Positions 1-10,043 of a stretch of 64,000 nt of DNA are shown here, piece after piece (the stretch's first letter is position 1; each line of letters begins with the position of its first letter). The stretch lies in assembly GCF_002258785.1 (NCBI RefSeq), contig NZ_NOYI01000009.1, positions 186,001-250,000 on the forward strand, in the 5' to 3' direction. Both the position numbers and the translations under genes were made by a program. The stretch is from Rhodococcus sp. 06-235-1A (GTDB lineage Bacteria; Actinomycetota; Actinomycetes; Mycobacteriales; Mycobacteriaceae). The notes beneath the pieces were generated by a model that saw nothing but the letters and a program-made list of their open reading frames with translations, had not been told where the DNA came from and did not search any database.

Positions 1-503
1 CCATCGACGACGACGCGGCCCTCGGCCAGTCCAGCATCGGTCAGCGCGACGTGGCGTTGACCCCCCTGCAGGACGCGGTCATCGCCGCCACCGTTGCCAA
101 CGGCGGCGTCCGGATGGCCCCGAATCTGGTGCAACAGCTGCAGTCTCCCGACCTGTCGGACCTGTCGAGCTACCAGCCCAAGGCCATGGGAGAGGCCATC
201 AGCGCGGACACCGCAGCCACGTTGACCGATCTGATGATCGGCTCCGAGAACAACACCAGCGGCGAGGGCAAGATCCCCGGAGTTCAGATCGCGTCGAAAA
301 CCGGTACCGCAGAACATGGTTCCGACCCGCGCAACACTCCGCCGCATGCCTGGTACATCGGATTCGCTCCGGCGAACGATCCGAAGGTCGCCATCGCCGT
401 CATCGTCGAGGACGGCGGCGACCGTGCCCTGGCCGCAACCGGTGGATCCGTGGCCGCGCCCATCGGGCGAGCCGTCATCGCAGCCGCATTGCAGGGGAGG
501 TGA
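1..503 (+). CDS. pbpA: Penicillin-binding protein A, C-terminal part (5' end outside window)
   Basis: Partial gene; the open frame runs in from before base 1 and ends at TGA 501-503. The visible part is the C-terminal end of a class B penicillin-binding transpeptidase, which cross-links peptidoglycan outside the membrane. The third active-site motif, SKTGTAEH (bases about 295-318), is present, as is the family segment SIGQRDVALTPLQ. The catalytic SxxK and SxN motifs lie upstream and cannot be seen. The gene is followed by pknA after 6 bases and then pknB, the order expected for the rodA-pbpA-pknA-pknB cell-growth operon of Corynebacteriales. The first ATG/GTG inside the window is an internal codon, not the start. 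Confidence 0.93.
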   Translation, partial: IDDDAALGQSSIGQRDVALTPLQDAVIAATVANGGVRMAPNLVQQLQSPDLSDLSSYQPKAMGEAISADTAATLTDLMIGSENNTSGEGKIPGVQIASKTGTAEHGSDPRNTPPHAWYIGFAPANDPKVAIAVIVEDGGDRALAATGGSVAAPIGRAVIAAALQGR

Positions 504-509
504 ACTGAG

Positions 510-1882
<1,373 letters not shown>

Positions 1883-1886
<4 letters not shown>

Positions 1887-3811
1887 CGACTCCCCGTACG
1901 CTCTCCTCTCGCTACGAGCTGGGCGAGATACTCGGTTTCGGCGGCATGTCCGAGGTCCATCTGGCTCGGGATACTCGGCTCGACCGTGACGTCGCCATCA
2001 AGGTCCTGCGCGCCGATCTCGCCCGCGACCCCACGTTCTACCTCAGGTTCCGACGCGAGGCCCAGAACGCGGCCGCCCTGAACCACCCCGCCATCGTCGC
2101 CGTGTACGACACCGGTGAAGCCGAGACCGAGGCCGGTCCGCTCCCGTTCATCGTCATGGAATACGTCGATGGCGACACCCTGCGCGACATCGTGCGGGCC
2201 GAAGGACCCATGCCGCCGCGTCGGGCCATGGAGGTCATCGCCGACGTGTGTGCGGCACTCGATTTCAGCCATCGCAACGGCATCGTGCACCGCGACGTCA
2301 AACCCGCGAACATCATGATCAACAACGCGGGCGCCGTGAAGGTGATGGACTTCGGCATCGCGCGCGCCATCGCCGATTCCTCGTCACCGATGACCCAGAC
2401 CGCCGCGGTGATCGGAACCGCGCAGTACCTGTCACCCGAGCAGGCCCGAGGCGAGCAGGTCGATGCACGATCGGACGTCTACTCGCTGGGATGCGTGCTG
2501 TTCGAGATCCTCACCGGCGAGCCGCCGTTCAAGGGGGACTCACCGGTCGCCGTCGCGTACCAGCACGTGCGCGAGGACCCTCAGCTGCCGTCTCTGGTCA
2601 ACGACACGGTGCCCCGAGAGCTCGACTCGATCATCCTCAAGGCGATGGCGAAGAACCCGGCCAACCGTTATCAGAGCGCCGCCGAGATGCGCACCGATCT
2701 GGTTCGCGTGCTCGGCGGTCAGCGACCGAGCGCACCGATGGTGATGAACGACGAGGATCGCACCACCATCCTGGGATCGGTCGACTCCCGTCGCGCCGAC
2801 TTCTCCGGCAACGACAAAGCCGCCGTCGCCGAAGCCCCCCGCGCTTCACGGCATGCCGAACCCGGCGACGAGCCGAAGAGCCGGCGTGGCCTCAAGATCG
2901 CGCTCATCTCGATCGCGTCCGTCGTCGTCGTCGCGATCGTCGGAGCATTCCTGTGGTCACTCGGTCCCGGCGCAGACCCCAAGACCGTCACCGTGCCGAC
3001 CGTCGTCGGTCTGGCCTCGGACGAGGCACAACGCCAGCTCGAGGACGTCGGCCTTCGCGTCACCTTGCAGGAGAAGCCCGACGCGTCGGTGCCGGAGGGA
3101 TCGGCGATCGGTACCAACCCGGCCGCCGGGTCACAGACCGAATCGCCCGGCGCGATTCAACTCGACGTGTCCTCGGGACCGCAGCAAGTGCAGGTTCCGC
3201 GACTGACCGGTCGGACGCAGGAACAGGCGGCGGACGCCTTGAACGAGGTGGGCCTCGAGCTCGATCCGACCATCGCCCGCGCGCCGTCGTCACCGGAGCA
3301 GCTCGACAAGGTCGTCGAGCAGAATCCCTCGTCCGGTGTGAGCATGAACGCCAACTCGCAGGTGCGCATCACGCTCGGCTCCGGACCCGCTCAGGTGCGG
3401 ATGCCCAACGTCGTCGGCCAGCTCGTCGAGGTGGCACAACCGAACGTCGAGGGTGCCGGGCTACGCGTGCAGGTTCAGAACATCGACTCCTCGCAGCCGG
3501 TGGGTCAGGTCGTGTCGACCGATCCTGCAGGTGGCACCACCGTTGCCGAGAACACCGTCGTCACGCTGCGGGTCTCGAACGGCGACAAGATCCCGATGCC
3601 GGACCTGTCCGGTCTCACCGAATCCCAGGCCCTGACGGCGCTGGAATCGGCGGGCTGGACCGGAACCGTGTCGAACCTGTCGACCTCGAGCCTGTCGACG
3701 CTCGACCCACGGATGGTCGGCAGGGTCGTCACCCAGACTCAACCGGCGGGCTCGGAGATCAGCAAGACCGACACCATCACCGTCAGCATCGGTGTGCTCG
3801 GCATCCCCTGA
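1883..3811 (+). CDS. pknB: Transmembrane serine/threonine protein kinase PknB with four PASTA repeats
   Basis: 642-residue receptor kinase that senses peptidoglycan fragments and phosphorylates cell-wall and division proteins. Residue numbers match M. tuberculosis PknB: Lys40 (ATP), Asp138 in [11 protein letters not shown] at 156-158, and activation-loop Thr171 and Thr173 in [13 protein letters not shown]. One membrane helix lies at about 337-360. Four PASTA-type repeats of about 65-70 residues follow from about 368 to the end; repeated VPxVVG/MPxLSG starts and DPAGG-like turns are visible. Translationally coupled to pknA by a 4-base overlap. Likely substrates encoded in this window are CwlM and the MurJ fusion (known in mycobacteria, inferred here). 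Confidence 0.97.
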
Positions 3812-3827
3812 CAGGGACCTGGGTTGT

Positions 3828-4469
3828 TCAGGCGAAGGCTTCGGCGACCTGAGCTTCGAGCTTGGCGACCAGGCCTGCGTCGGTGGGCATGCCACACACC
3901 GCGAGCCAGTTGGCCAACATGCGGTGACCACCCTCGGTGAGGATCGATTCCGGGTGGAACTGCACCCCGTGGATCGGCAGGTCGGTGTGCCTCATCGCCA
4001 TCACCAGACCCGACTCGGTACGGCCGATGATCTCGAGTTCGGCCGGGATGGTGTCCTCACGAACGGTCAACGAGTGGTACCGCGTAGCGGTGAAGGGTTC
4101 ACTCATTCCTTCGAGAACTCCGACACCGGAATGGTGCACCAGGCTGGTCTTTCCGTGCAGCAACTCCGGTGCCTTCTCGACGGTGGCACCGAAGACGGCA
4201 CCGATGGCCTGGTGTCCGAGACAGACTCCGAGCAGCGGCGTCCTGGTACGAGCGCTGGCCGACACCAGATCCATCGTGGCACCGGCGCGCTGCGGTGTAC
4301 CCGGCCCTGGGCTGAGCAGAATGCCGTCGAACTGGGCGGCGACCGCATCACGATCGGTGAGGCGCTCGTCGTCGTTGCGCCAGACCTCGACATCGGCATT
4401 CAGCTGGCCCAGGTACTGGACGAGGTTGAAGACGAAGCTGTCGTAGTTGTCGACGACGAGAATACGCAT
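3828..4469 (-). CDS. pabA: Aminodeoxychorismate/anthranilate synthase component II (glutamine amidotransferase)
   Basis: 213-residue class I glutamine amidotransferase that supplies ammonia to chorismate-using synthases for folate (PabA) and/or tryptophan (TrpG). The nucleophile is Cys83 in GVCLGHQAIG, the oxyanion-forming SPGPGTP lies at 53-59, and the His/Glu pair is in the GVQFHPES segment near the C-terminus. The start at 4469 gives the family N-terminus MRILVVDNYDSF; the frame stays open about 29 codons further upstream, but that part has no family similarity. It is convergent with pknB (16-base gap) and next to the DUF881 gene, as trpG is in M. tuberculosis. The sequence alone does not decide between folate and tryptophan use. 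Confidence 0.93.
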   Translation of the reverse strand: MRILVVDNYDSFVFNLVQYLGQLNADVEVWRNDDERLTDRDAVAAQFDGILLSPGPGTPQRAGATMDLVSASARTRTPLLGVCLGHQAIGAVFGATVEKAPELLHGKTSLVHHSGVGVLEGMSEPFTATRYHSLTVREDTIPAELEIIGRTESGLVMAMRHTDLPIHGVQFHPESILTEGGHRMLANWLAVCGMPTDAGLVAKLEAQVAEAFA

Positions 4470-4482
4470 GTCGACAGCGTAC

Positions 4483-5310
4483 TCAGCGCGGCTGCGCGTA
4501 CCGCATGCGCACCGATTCGGTGTAGGCGGGCACCGAGATGTCCGCGGAGGTCGCAACGTCGTAGCGAAGGCCGTACCGCACTGCGTACTGCTCGTACAAC
4601 CGCACGCCCGGCTCGTTCTTCAGCGCTGCCCGTAGGCGGTCCTGGTCACCGATCGCCGCCATCACGTACGGCGGACTGTACGTCCGGCCGCCGAGTAGCA
4701 GGGTGTTCCCGATGCAGCGAGGTGCCGACGAGGCCACCAACCGTTGATCCTGCATCGCGATCGCCGACGCGCCGCCGGCCCACAACGCGTTGAGCACGCT
4801 CTGCACGTCCACCTGATGGACGACCAGATCGTCCGGTGACGCGTCGGAGGCATACGAACCGTCCGCACCGCGGGGGGCGTCGGCCATCGTGACGGTGAGA
4901 CCGGCACCCGACGCAGCCTCACGGCCCGCAGCGTCGGCCAAGGAGTCGATGCGGGCCAGCGCGTCGGCGACGTCGGTGTCGACGGACGCGGTTCGCTGCT
5001 GAATGGTGTCGACTTGCTGCTCGAGCGTATTCCTGCTGCGCTCGGCCTCCTCGCTGCTGGTCCGAGCTGCGTCGACGAGGTCGGCGAGTCTGGTGGTGTC
5101 GCCTCCACGGAGTTCGGTGCCGTCGGAGACGTGTCTGGTGGTGCCGAGCAGTAGGCCGACCACAGCGCACACCGCGACGGCGAGTACCCACCATCGGGTG
5201 TCGGCCGAGTGCGTCGATCGTCGTGTCACAGGTGCTCGCAATTTGTCCGGTGGGTCGGTGCTGGGCTCACCTGGGTTAGCGTGTACAGCAACCGGGTCGG
5301 TGACCGTCAC
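4483..5310 (-). CDS. DUF881 membrane protein (Rv0012-like)
   Basis: About 275 residues: one N-terminal membrane helix ([19 protein letters not shown]), a coiled-coil-like stretch with many Glu/Gln/Arg ([20 protein letters not shown]), then the DUF881 domain with the family segments [33 protein letters not shown] and [22 protein letters not shown]. Orthologues sit beside crgA and trpG in mycobacteria; the function is unknown, with a proposed envelope or division role from context. Start choice: GTG at 5310 has a GAGG three bases upstream and is about the length of Rv0012. The frame is open further to 5412, with another GTG at 5352, so the start is uncertain. Confidence 0.85.
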   Translation of the reverse strand: MTVTDPVAVHANPGEPSTDPPDKLRAPVTRRSTHSADTRWWVLAVAVCAVVGLLLGTTRHVSDGTELRGGDTTRLADLVDAARTSSEEAERSRNTLEQQVDTIQQRTASVDTDVADALARIDSLADAAGREAASGAGLTVTMADAPRGADGSYASDASPDDLVVHQVDVQSVLNALWAGGASAIAMQDQRLVASSAPRCIGNTLLLGGRTYSPPYVMAAIGDQDRLRAALKNEPGVRLYEQYAVRYGLRYDVATSADISVPAYTESVRMRYAQPR

Positions 5311-5376
5311 GGTCCTCGTGGAGACAATAGCCTGGGGATGGGTGACAATCACCGATCCACAGGTTCCCACGAACAG

Positions 5377-5385
5377 TTGTCCACA
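5377..5385 (+). promoter_or_regulatory. DnaA box upstream of crgA
   Basis: TTGTCCACA, a perfect match to the actinobacterial DnaA-box form, lies in the 121-base divergent spacer between the DUF881 gene and crgA. A weaker CGATCCACA-like word is about 20 bases upstream. Whether DnaA binds here is inference. Confidence 0.55.
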
Positions 5386-5431
5386 GGCCGGCCGCGGTGC
5401 CGCCGGCCGCACAGAACGCGAAGAGGAAGCA

Positions 5432-5695
5432 ATGCCGAAGTCGAAGGTACGGAAGAAGAACGACTACACGGTCAACCCGGCGAACCGTACGCCGGTCAAG
5501 GTCAACGCCGGGCCGTCGCCGGTGTGGTACGTCGTGCTGATGCTGGGATTCATGCTGGTCGGACTCCTGTGGCTGATCGTCTACTACCTCGCAGCGGACA
5601 ACATCGCCTTCATCGGAAACCTCGGTGCCTACAACTTCCTGATCGGCTTCGGGTTCATGGTCGTCGGTCTCGTGATGACCATGCGGTGGCGCTGA
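5432..5695 (+). CDS. crgA: Cell division protein CrgA
   Basis: 87-residue membrane protein starting [13 protein letters not shown], with two membrane helices (about 31-53 and 64-84) and the typical [23 protein letters not shown] entry to helix 1. CrgA is a divisome assembly factor in Streptomyces and mycobacteria that contacts FtsZ/FtsQ/FtsI. The ATG at 5432 follows an AAGAGGAAG ribosome-binding site. The frame is open far upstream (to about 5003), but that part runs antisense through the DUF881 gene and is not coding. DnaA-box-like words flank the gene on both sides. Confidence 0.95.
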   Translation: MPKSKVRKKNDYTVNPANRTPVKVNAGPSPVWYVVLMLGFMLVGLLWLIVYYLAADNIAFIGNLGAYNFLIGFGFMVVGLVMTMRWR

Positions 5696-5731
5696 CAGTC
5701 GAGCGAGTTACACCGATGTCATTCATCCCCA

Positions 5732-6217
5732 ATGTGGATAAACCCTGTGGATAACTTCTCGAACGATCCACAGGGTGTGTACGAACAGCAATGGGCAACC
5801 CCCGTCGTCGCGATCGTTGCCCTGGTGGCAGGCGGAACAACACTGGCAACCGGTGCCGCACTCACATCCACCGACGCCGCCGGAACCTTCCTCGTCGGAC
5901 TGGCAGCCGTCGGAATGTGGGTGATCGCGGCACTCGCCGCCGCCCAGCGCCCGCGCCTGGCCATCACCGCCGACGGATCACTGGTGATGAAACGGCTCAG
6001 CGGCATCCGCACGTACTCCCGCACCGACATCGTCCGCGTTCAGATCGTGCGCTACCCGCGCCTCGGACGACGCGTCCCGATGCTCGAACTCGACATACAC
6101 CCACCCGGTGAGGACGACGATCGCCTGATCATCTTCGGCCGATGGGACCTCGGCACCGACCCTCGGGATGTGTTCGACGCCCTCGACATCCACGGTCTGG
6201 TGCCCCGCAACTCCTGA
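5732..6217 (+). CDS. PH-domain-like membrane protein (Rv0010c-like)
   Basis: 161 residues (156 if the GTG at 5747 is used). Two membrane helices lie near the N-terminus (VVAIVALVAGGTTLATG; FLVGLAAVGMWVIAALAA), followed by a cytoplasmic PH-like (bPH2/DUF2581-type) domain with RPRLAITADGSLVM and a C-terminal WDLGTDPRDVFDALD, which matches Rv0010c. Function unknown; it lies between crgA and ppiA as in mycobacteria. The first codons are themselves two DnaA-box sequences, so MWINPVDNF may not be translated and the true start may be 5747 or later. No clear ribosome-binding site is visible before either start. Confidence 0.8.
   Translation: MWINPVDNFSNDPQGVYEQQWATPVVAIVALVAGGTTLATGAALTSTDAAGTFLVGLAAVGMWVIAALAAAQRPRLAITADGSLVMKRLSGIRTYSRTDIVRVQIVRYPRLGRRVPMLELDIHPPGEDDDRLIIFGRWDLGTDPRDVFDALDIHGLVPRNS
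5733..5754 (+). promoter_or_regulatory. Two DnaA boxes at the start of the PH-like gene
   Basis: TGTGGATAA occurs at 5733-5741 and again at 5746-5754 (reverse complements of TTATCCACA), 13 bases apart. A weaker CGATCCACA follows at 5764-5772. They lie about 20 kb from oriC and overlap the annotated start. Confidence 0.6.
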
Positions 6218-6236
6218 GACCCGAGACCCCGGGGGT

Positions 6237-6288
6237 ACTCGATGTGACGTTCAGTGGCCTTTTCGGGGGTCAATGGCACATCGAGTGG
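6237..6288. repeat. Intergenic palindromic repeat, copy 1
   Basis: Arms ACTCGATGT (6237-6245) and ACATCGAGT (6278-6286) flank a core containing CTTTTCGGGGGTCAATGGC. The same core and arms recur at 12483-12534. The element fills most of the 122-base space between the convergent PH-like and rhomboid genes. Confidence 0.7.
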
Positions 6289-6339
6289 ACCCCGAGGGGG
6301 CCGACCGCGGGGGACTGCCGACCACGGGCAGACGGACTT

Positions 6340-7269
6340 CTAGAGGCCAATCTGGGCGCGGAGGTCGAGCACTCGCACCGCGATGATTCCCAGGGACACC
6401 AGAGCTACGGCGATCACCGAGATCCAGGCCATGGACAGTCCGGCCGACGCGCGTGATTGTCCCGGGCCGTGGTGCCGGTTGGGCAGAAACACCAGACCGG
6501 CGGTGGCGGCGGCACCGGCTACGAGGCCGCCCATGTGGCCCCACAGCGAGATGCCGGGGATCGAGATGCTGATGAAGATGTTGAGCGCGATCACGATCAG
6601 AATCGGTGCCGGGCTTCGCTTGAGTCGCAGCAGGATGACGGCCTGGGCACCCAGGAGGCCGAAGACCGCACCGGACGCGCCTGCGGTGAACGTCAGTGGG
6701 TCCTCGAACACCATCACCGACGCGCTACCGCCGATCAACGACAGGAGGTAGACGGCGAGATACCGGCTACGCCCCAGGACCAGTTCGACGTCGCGACCGA
6801 TGAGGTAGAGCGCGAACATGTTGACCAGCAGGTGAATCGGCCCGATATGAACGAACCCGTTGCCGATGAGGCGAAACACGTCGCCGTTCGCGACGAGCAG
6901 GCTGTTGAGAGACCAGTCTCTCGCCAGCGAAGACCCGTTGAAGTTGCTGGTCACGTCGCCGGACTGAGCGGCTGTGATGCCGAAGACCACGACGTTGATC
7001 GCGATCAGGGCGTAGGTCAAGGGGGTCTTGGTCGATCGCGTGACCGGCGCACCGGCGACGGTCTGCGCAGTGCGGACGTTCTTGTTGCCCTCTCGCACGC
7101 AATCCACGCAGTGCTGACCCACGGCTGCGGCCTGCAGACATTGCGGGCATGCCGGGCGACCGCAACGCGAGCAAGCCAGGCCCGTGGGGCGATCGGGATG
7201 TCGGACGCACACCGACTGAGGTGGGTTGGGTTGGTCGCCGTACGCACCACCCCAGCCGGGGTTCGTCAT
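6340..7269 (-). CDS. Rhomboid family intramembrane serine protease with N-terminal Cys-rich domain
   Basis: 309 residues. The N-terminal 60 residues carry a B-box/zinc-ribbon-like pattern (CVRHPDRPTG, CSRCGRPACPQC, HCVDCVREG), likely binding zinc. Six membrane helices follow. The catalytic serine is in GASGAVFGLLG and the second active residue is the His of LWGHMGG; a conserved His/Asn helix (HIGPIHLLVNMFALY) is present. Rhomboids cut substrates inside the membrane. The start at 7269 gives MTNPGWGGAYGDQP; upstream in-frame sequence is antisense to ppiA. It lies 25 bases after ppiA on the same strand, so the two are probably co-transcribed. Substrate unknown. Confidence 0.93.
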   Translation of the reverse strand: MTNPGWGGAYGDQPNPPQSVCVRHPDRPTGLACSRCGRPACPQCLQAAAVGQHCVDCVREGNKNVRTAQTVAGAPVTRSTKTPLTYALIAINVVVFGITAAQSGDVTSNFNGSSLARDWSLNSLLVANGDVFRLIGNGFVHIGPIHLLVNMFALYLIGRDVELVLGRSRYLAVYLLSLIGGSASVMVFEDPLTFTAGASGAVFGLLGAQAVILLRLKRSPAPILIVIALNIFISISIPGISLWGHMGGLVAGAAATAGLVFLPNRHHGPGQSRASAGLSMAWISVIAVALVSLGIIAVRVLDLRAQIGL

Positions 7270-7294
7270 CGTGAAATTCTCCCGTGACGCTCGA

Positions 7295-7831
7295 TCAGGC
7301 GATCGTGATGCTGTTGATGACGACCTCGTCCACCGGACGATCGCCGCGACCGACCTGCGTGCTCGAGATCGCGTCGACGACCTTCTTCGACGCCTCGTCG
7401 GTGACCTCACCGAAGATGCTGTGCTTGCGGTTGAGGTGCGGGGTCTTGCCGGTGGTGATGAAGAACTGCGAACCGTTGGTGCCGGGTCCCGCATTCGCCA
7501 TGGCCAACAGGTACGGACGGTCGAAAGACAGCTCGGGGTGGAACTCGTCCTCGAACTTGTAGCCCGGTCCACCCGAACCGGTGCCGGTCGGGTCCCCGCC
7601 CTGGATCATGAAGCCGTCGATGACGCGGTGGAAGACAGCACCGTCGTAGAACGGTCCGGTCTTGGAACCCGACGCGTTCTGCGTCGTGTACTCCTTGGAT
7701 CCGTCCGCGAGTCCGACGAAGTTCGCGACGGTCTTGGGGGCGTGATTGCCGAACAGTTCGATGACGATGTCGCCGCGGTTGGTGTGCAGCGTGGCCGTTT
7801 GGGTCTTGTTTGGTGAAGTCACGCCCACCAT
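7295..7831 (-). CDS. ppiA: Peptidyl-prolyl cis-trans isomerase, cyclophilin type
   Basis: 178-residue cytoplasmic cyclophilin. Visible family motifs: FHRVIDGFMIQGGDPTGTGSGGPGYKFEDEF (here in parts: Arg of FHRV, Gln of IQGGD), MANAGPGTNGSQFFIT and HLNRKHSIFGEV, containing the residues that form the active site. It catalyses proline isomerisation during folding. The start ATG at 7831 was chosen because the conserved fold begins at TATLHTNRGDIVIELF; the open frame continues upstream over cwsA on the other strand. It is the first gene of a likely ppiA-rhomboid operon and diverges from cwsA (94-base spacer). Confidence 0.95.
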   Translation of the reverse strand: MVGVTSPNKTQTATLHTNRGDIVIELFGNHAPKTVANFVGLADGSKEYTTQNASGSKTGPFYDGAVFHRVIDGFMIQGGDPTGTGSGGPGYKFEDEFHPELSFDRPYLLAMANAGPGTNGSQFFITTGKTPHLNRKHSIFGEVTDEASKKVVDAISSTQVGRGDRPVDEVVINSITIA

Positions 7832-7925
7832 CGTGCCATCTCGGGTGATCGTGCAGTGCACAACGGTGCATCGGCAAGGCTGTATCAGGAGAGTTCGACG
7901 GGCCCTGTTGTGGAACAGTGAAGGT

Positions 7926-8342
7926 ATGACGAGCACAACGAAGTTCGAGCAGGTTCGGTCGGCCACCGGCACCGCGGGAGTTGAGCCCGTGGAACGATCC
8001 GGGCGAGCGGCGGTGTCCGCGCTGCTCGGCGCCGCATCTGCCGCGAGCAAGGGCCCGGCCGGAGTCGGCCTGCTACTGGCCAAGCAGGGCTACGGACTGG
8101 CCCGCAAGCAAGCTGCTCAGCGACGAGCAGCGACCGCGGAACGCATCGCCGAGGCGAACCGAGCCCGAGCGCTGGTCACGGACCCGTCGGGATCGCGTCG
8201 GACCAGAAAGATCCTGATCTTCGGAGCTGCCGCGGCCGTCGTGGGTGGTGTGGTGTTCCTTCTCGGTCGCCGTCGCAACGAGGTACCCCCACCCGCCGAT
8301 GTTCCGCCGAGCCTGGCCGACTACGACGAGACGACGTCATAG
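7926..8342 (+). CDS. cwsA: Cell wall synthesis protein CwsA
   Basis: 138 residues: a basic, Ala-rich N-terminal half (GPAGVGLLLAKQGYGLARKQAAQRR) and one C-terminal membrane helix (RKILIFGAAAAVVGGVVFLLGRRR) with a short acidic tail. The match in position (beside ppiA) and layout is to CwsA/Rv0008c, which links CrgA and Wag31 and affects cell shape. ATG at 7926 has GAAGG just upstream. The last six bases overlap the end of the convergent DUF1023 gene. Confidence 0.85.
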   Translation: MTSTTKFEQVRSATGTAGVEPVERSGRAAVSALLGAASAASKGPAGVGLLLAKQGYGLARKQAAQRRAATAERIAEANRARALVTDPSGSRRTRKILIFGAAAAVVGGVVFLLGRRRNEVPPPADVPPSLADYDETTS

Positions 8343-9950
8343 ATAGAGAATTCTCTGCAGCAGGTCGAACAGCCCGGGCCTGGCTTTGATCACGGCGTCC
8401 TCGCTGCGGTCGGCTACGACGAGTGCTGTGTTGTGTTCGCTGGTGGACCCCTGGGTGAGATAGTCGCCGTGTCCCTCCGATCCGTCGGTGTCGAGCACCG
8501 CGACTCCGTCCAGCGCACCCGGATCACGGCCGAATGCACCGAGGTCTGCGACCACATCACCGTCGGCCTCGGCGACGAACACGTGTCCGCCCGGAAGCTC
8601 GAGGTCCGCCGCGCTGTGTGTACCCAATCCCGGTGATCCCAGAGCCACGAACTCGTCGACCCCGGTGCCGTCCCGAAGAGCAGACGCCGAGGTGAGCGAT
8701 CCGTACGAGTGGGCAACCACCGACAGATGCGGATCGTTCGCACGCGCGGCGTCGAGTCCGTCCAGAAACGGACCGAGCCGCCTGGCACCCGCCTGCGCCG
8801 CCAGAGCGGATACCACGGATCGGTCGGGATCGAGCAGGCTCCAACCCAGCTGAGGGGTCTGATAGTTCATCCAGGTCACGGAGGCGACGCTCTCTCCCTG
8901 ATCACTCTGAAGTAGTTGCTGCACAGCAGAATTCAGGCTATCCATATTTCCGTCGTAGCCGTCCAGGTCTTCGTGGACGGTCGAACCCAACCCGGGTACG
9001 AAGACTGCCACATGAGTGGCCGTATCGACATCGCCCACCGCGATAGCCGCCGTGGTCTCCTCGTACGAGGCATTGTCGAGCACCAGAAGCTGTCGATCCC
9101 CCTGCGCCAGAACCTTTTCTATCGCATCGAGCGAGGCCAACCGCTTGCGGGTCTGCTCCAACCCGGCGTCCGCATCACTGAAGATTCCACCGAACACGTT
9201 GTGTCCCAGCTCGTTCTGCAGTTCGACTTCGGCTTCGTGCAATCGCAGTCGCTCGGCAACCAGCACTCGCCGGTTTGCACTGTCACGCACCCGACCCGGC
9301 AGGCCGTCGAGATTACCGATCACCTCGGGATGCTCGACGATCAAGCGCGTGCGTGCAGCAGGCGACAGCGCACTCCAGAACGCGGCGTTGCCGGCCGACG
9401 TCCCGTCGCTCGGCACCGAGGCCGCAACTGCCGTTGCAACCACGGTGGCGGAGGCTCCCCCGGCGAGGCGTCGAGCCAAGGCGTCGTCGAAGGCCGTGGC
9501 TGTTCGCAGCAGCTGAGAGATTCGTGCCTGTAGCTCCTCGTGCAGACGACGACGATCACGCCTCGTCGACCACAGGTCCGAGAGCGCAACCGAGTACGAC
9601 GCGAGCATGTCGGTCACCGCACCGTCGGATCCGACGCCGAACCGGGACTCGGTGGCCTCCTGCTCCACCCTGTGCAGTGCTGCGCACAGACTCGCCATGT
9701 CGATCGAGGCCTCGGCTGTACAGAGGGCGACCCGGAGCAACTCGGCGGAAGCGTCACCCAGTGCGGATCGAATGCGCCTCATCGTCTCCCGAGCCGCATC
9801 GGCTGCAGGACCGGACCATTCGTCGCCGAACACTGTGTCTGTCAGCGAGGCGGGCGCGGTGGCCAGTTCGTGCCAGCTCCGCATCAGGACGTCGGACGCA
9901 GAAGCCAGAACGCGGCTGTCCCAAGATCTGACATCGTCGAGAGTGACCAT
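8337..9950 (-). CDS. DUF1023 alpha/beta-hydrolase
   Basis: About 537 residues from ATG 9950 (545 from the most distal in-frame start). The N-terminal half is alpha-helical (SWHELATAPASLTD, WSGPAADAARETMRRI; WXG100/EsxA-like pattern), the C-terminal half is the DUF1023 hydrolase with HVAVFVPGLGSTVHEDLDGY, a nucleophile elbow VVAHSYGSLTSASAL (Ser in HSYGS) and LGSPGLGTHSAADL. No signal peptide or membrane helix is seen. The WXG-like head plus hydrolase is common in actinobacterial proteins linked to secretion or lipid turnover; substrate unknown. It is not present at this place in M. tuberculosis. Confidence 0.85.
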   Translation of the reverse strand: MVTLDDVRSWDSRVLASASDVLMRSWHELATAPASLTDTVFGDEWSGPAADAARETMRRIRSALGDASAELLRVALCTAEASIDMASLCAALHRVEQEATESRFGVGSDGAVTDMLASYSVALSDLWSTRRDRRRLHEELQARISQLLRTATAFDDALARRLAGGASATVVATAVAASVPSDGTSAGNAAFWSALSPAARTRLIVEHPEVIGNLDGLPGRVRDSANRRVLVAERLRLHEAEVELQNELGHNVFGGIFSDADAGLEQTRKRLASLDAIEKVLAQGDRQLLVLDNASYEETTAAIAVGDVDTATHVAVFVPGLGSTVHEDLDGYDGNMDSLNSAVQQLLQSDQGESVASVTWMNYQTPQLGWSLLDPDRSVVSALAAQAGARRLGPFLDGLDAARANDPHLSVVAHSYGSLTSASALRDGTGVDEFVALGSPGLGTHSAADLELPGGHVFVAEADGDVVADLGAFGRDPGALDGVAVLDTDGSEGHGDYLTQGSTSEHNTALVVADRSEDAVIKARPGLFDLLQRILYL

Positions 9951-10043
9951 CCGACAAGTCAACCCGCTGCACATACCCCGCTACGAAATCTATCCCCAGC
10001 CTGTGGATGAAATCTGGGGATCAGCGAAGCGTTCGGGCGCGAG

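Noticed and set aside
3808..3833. Short inverted repeat CCTGA/TCAGG between pknB and pabA
   Set aside because: Only 5-base arms; too weak to call a terminator.
2248..3852. 534-codon frame inside pknB
   Set aside because: Alternative frame of pknB; the pknB PASTA repeats are certain.
10002..10010. TGTGGATGA, DnaA-box-like, upstream of the DUF1023 gene
   Set aside because: Single imperfect match; not enough to call a binding site.
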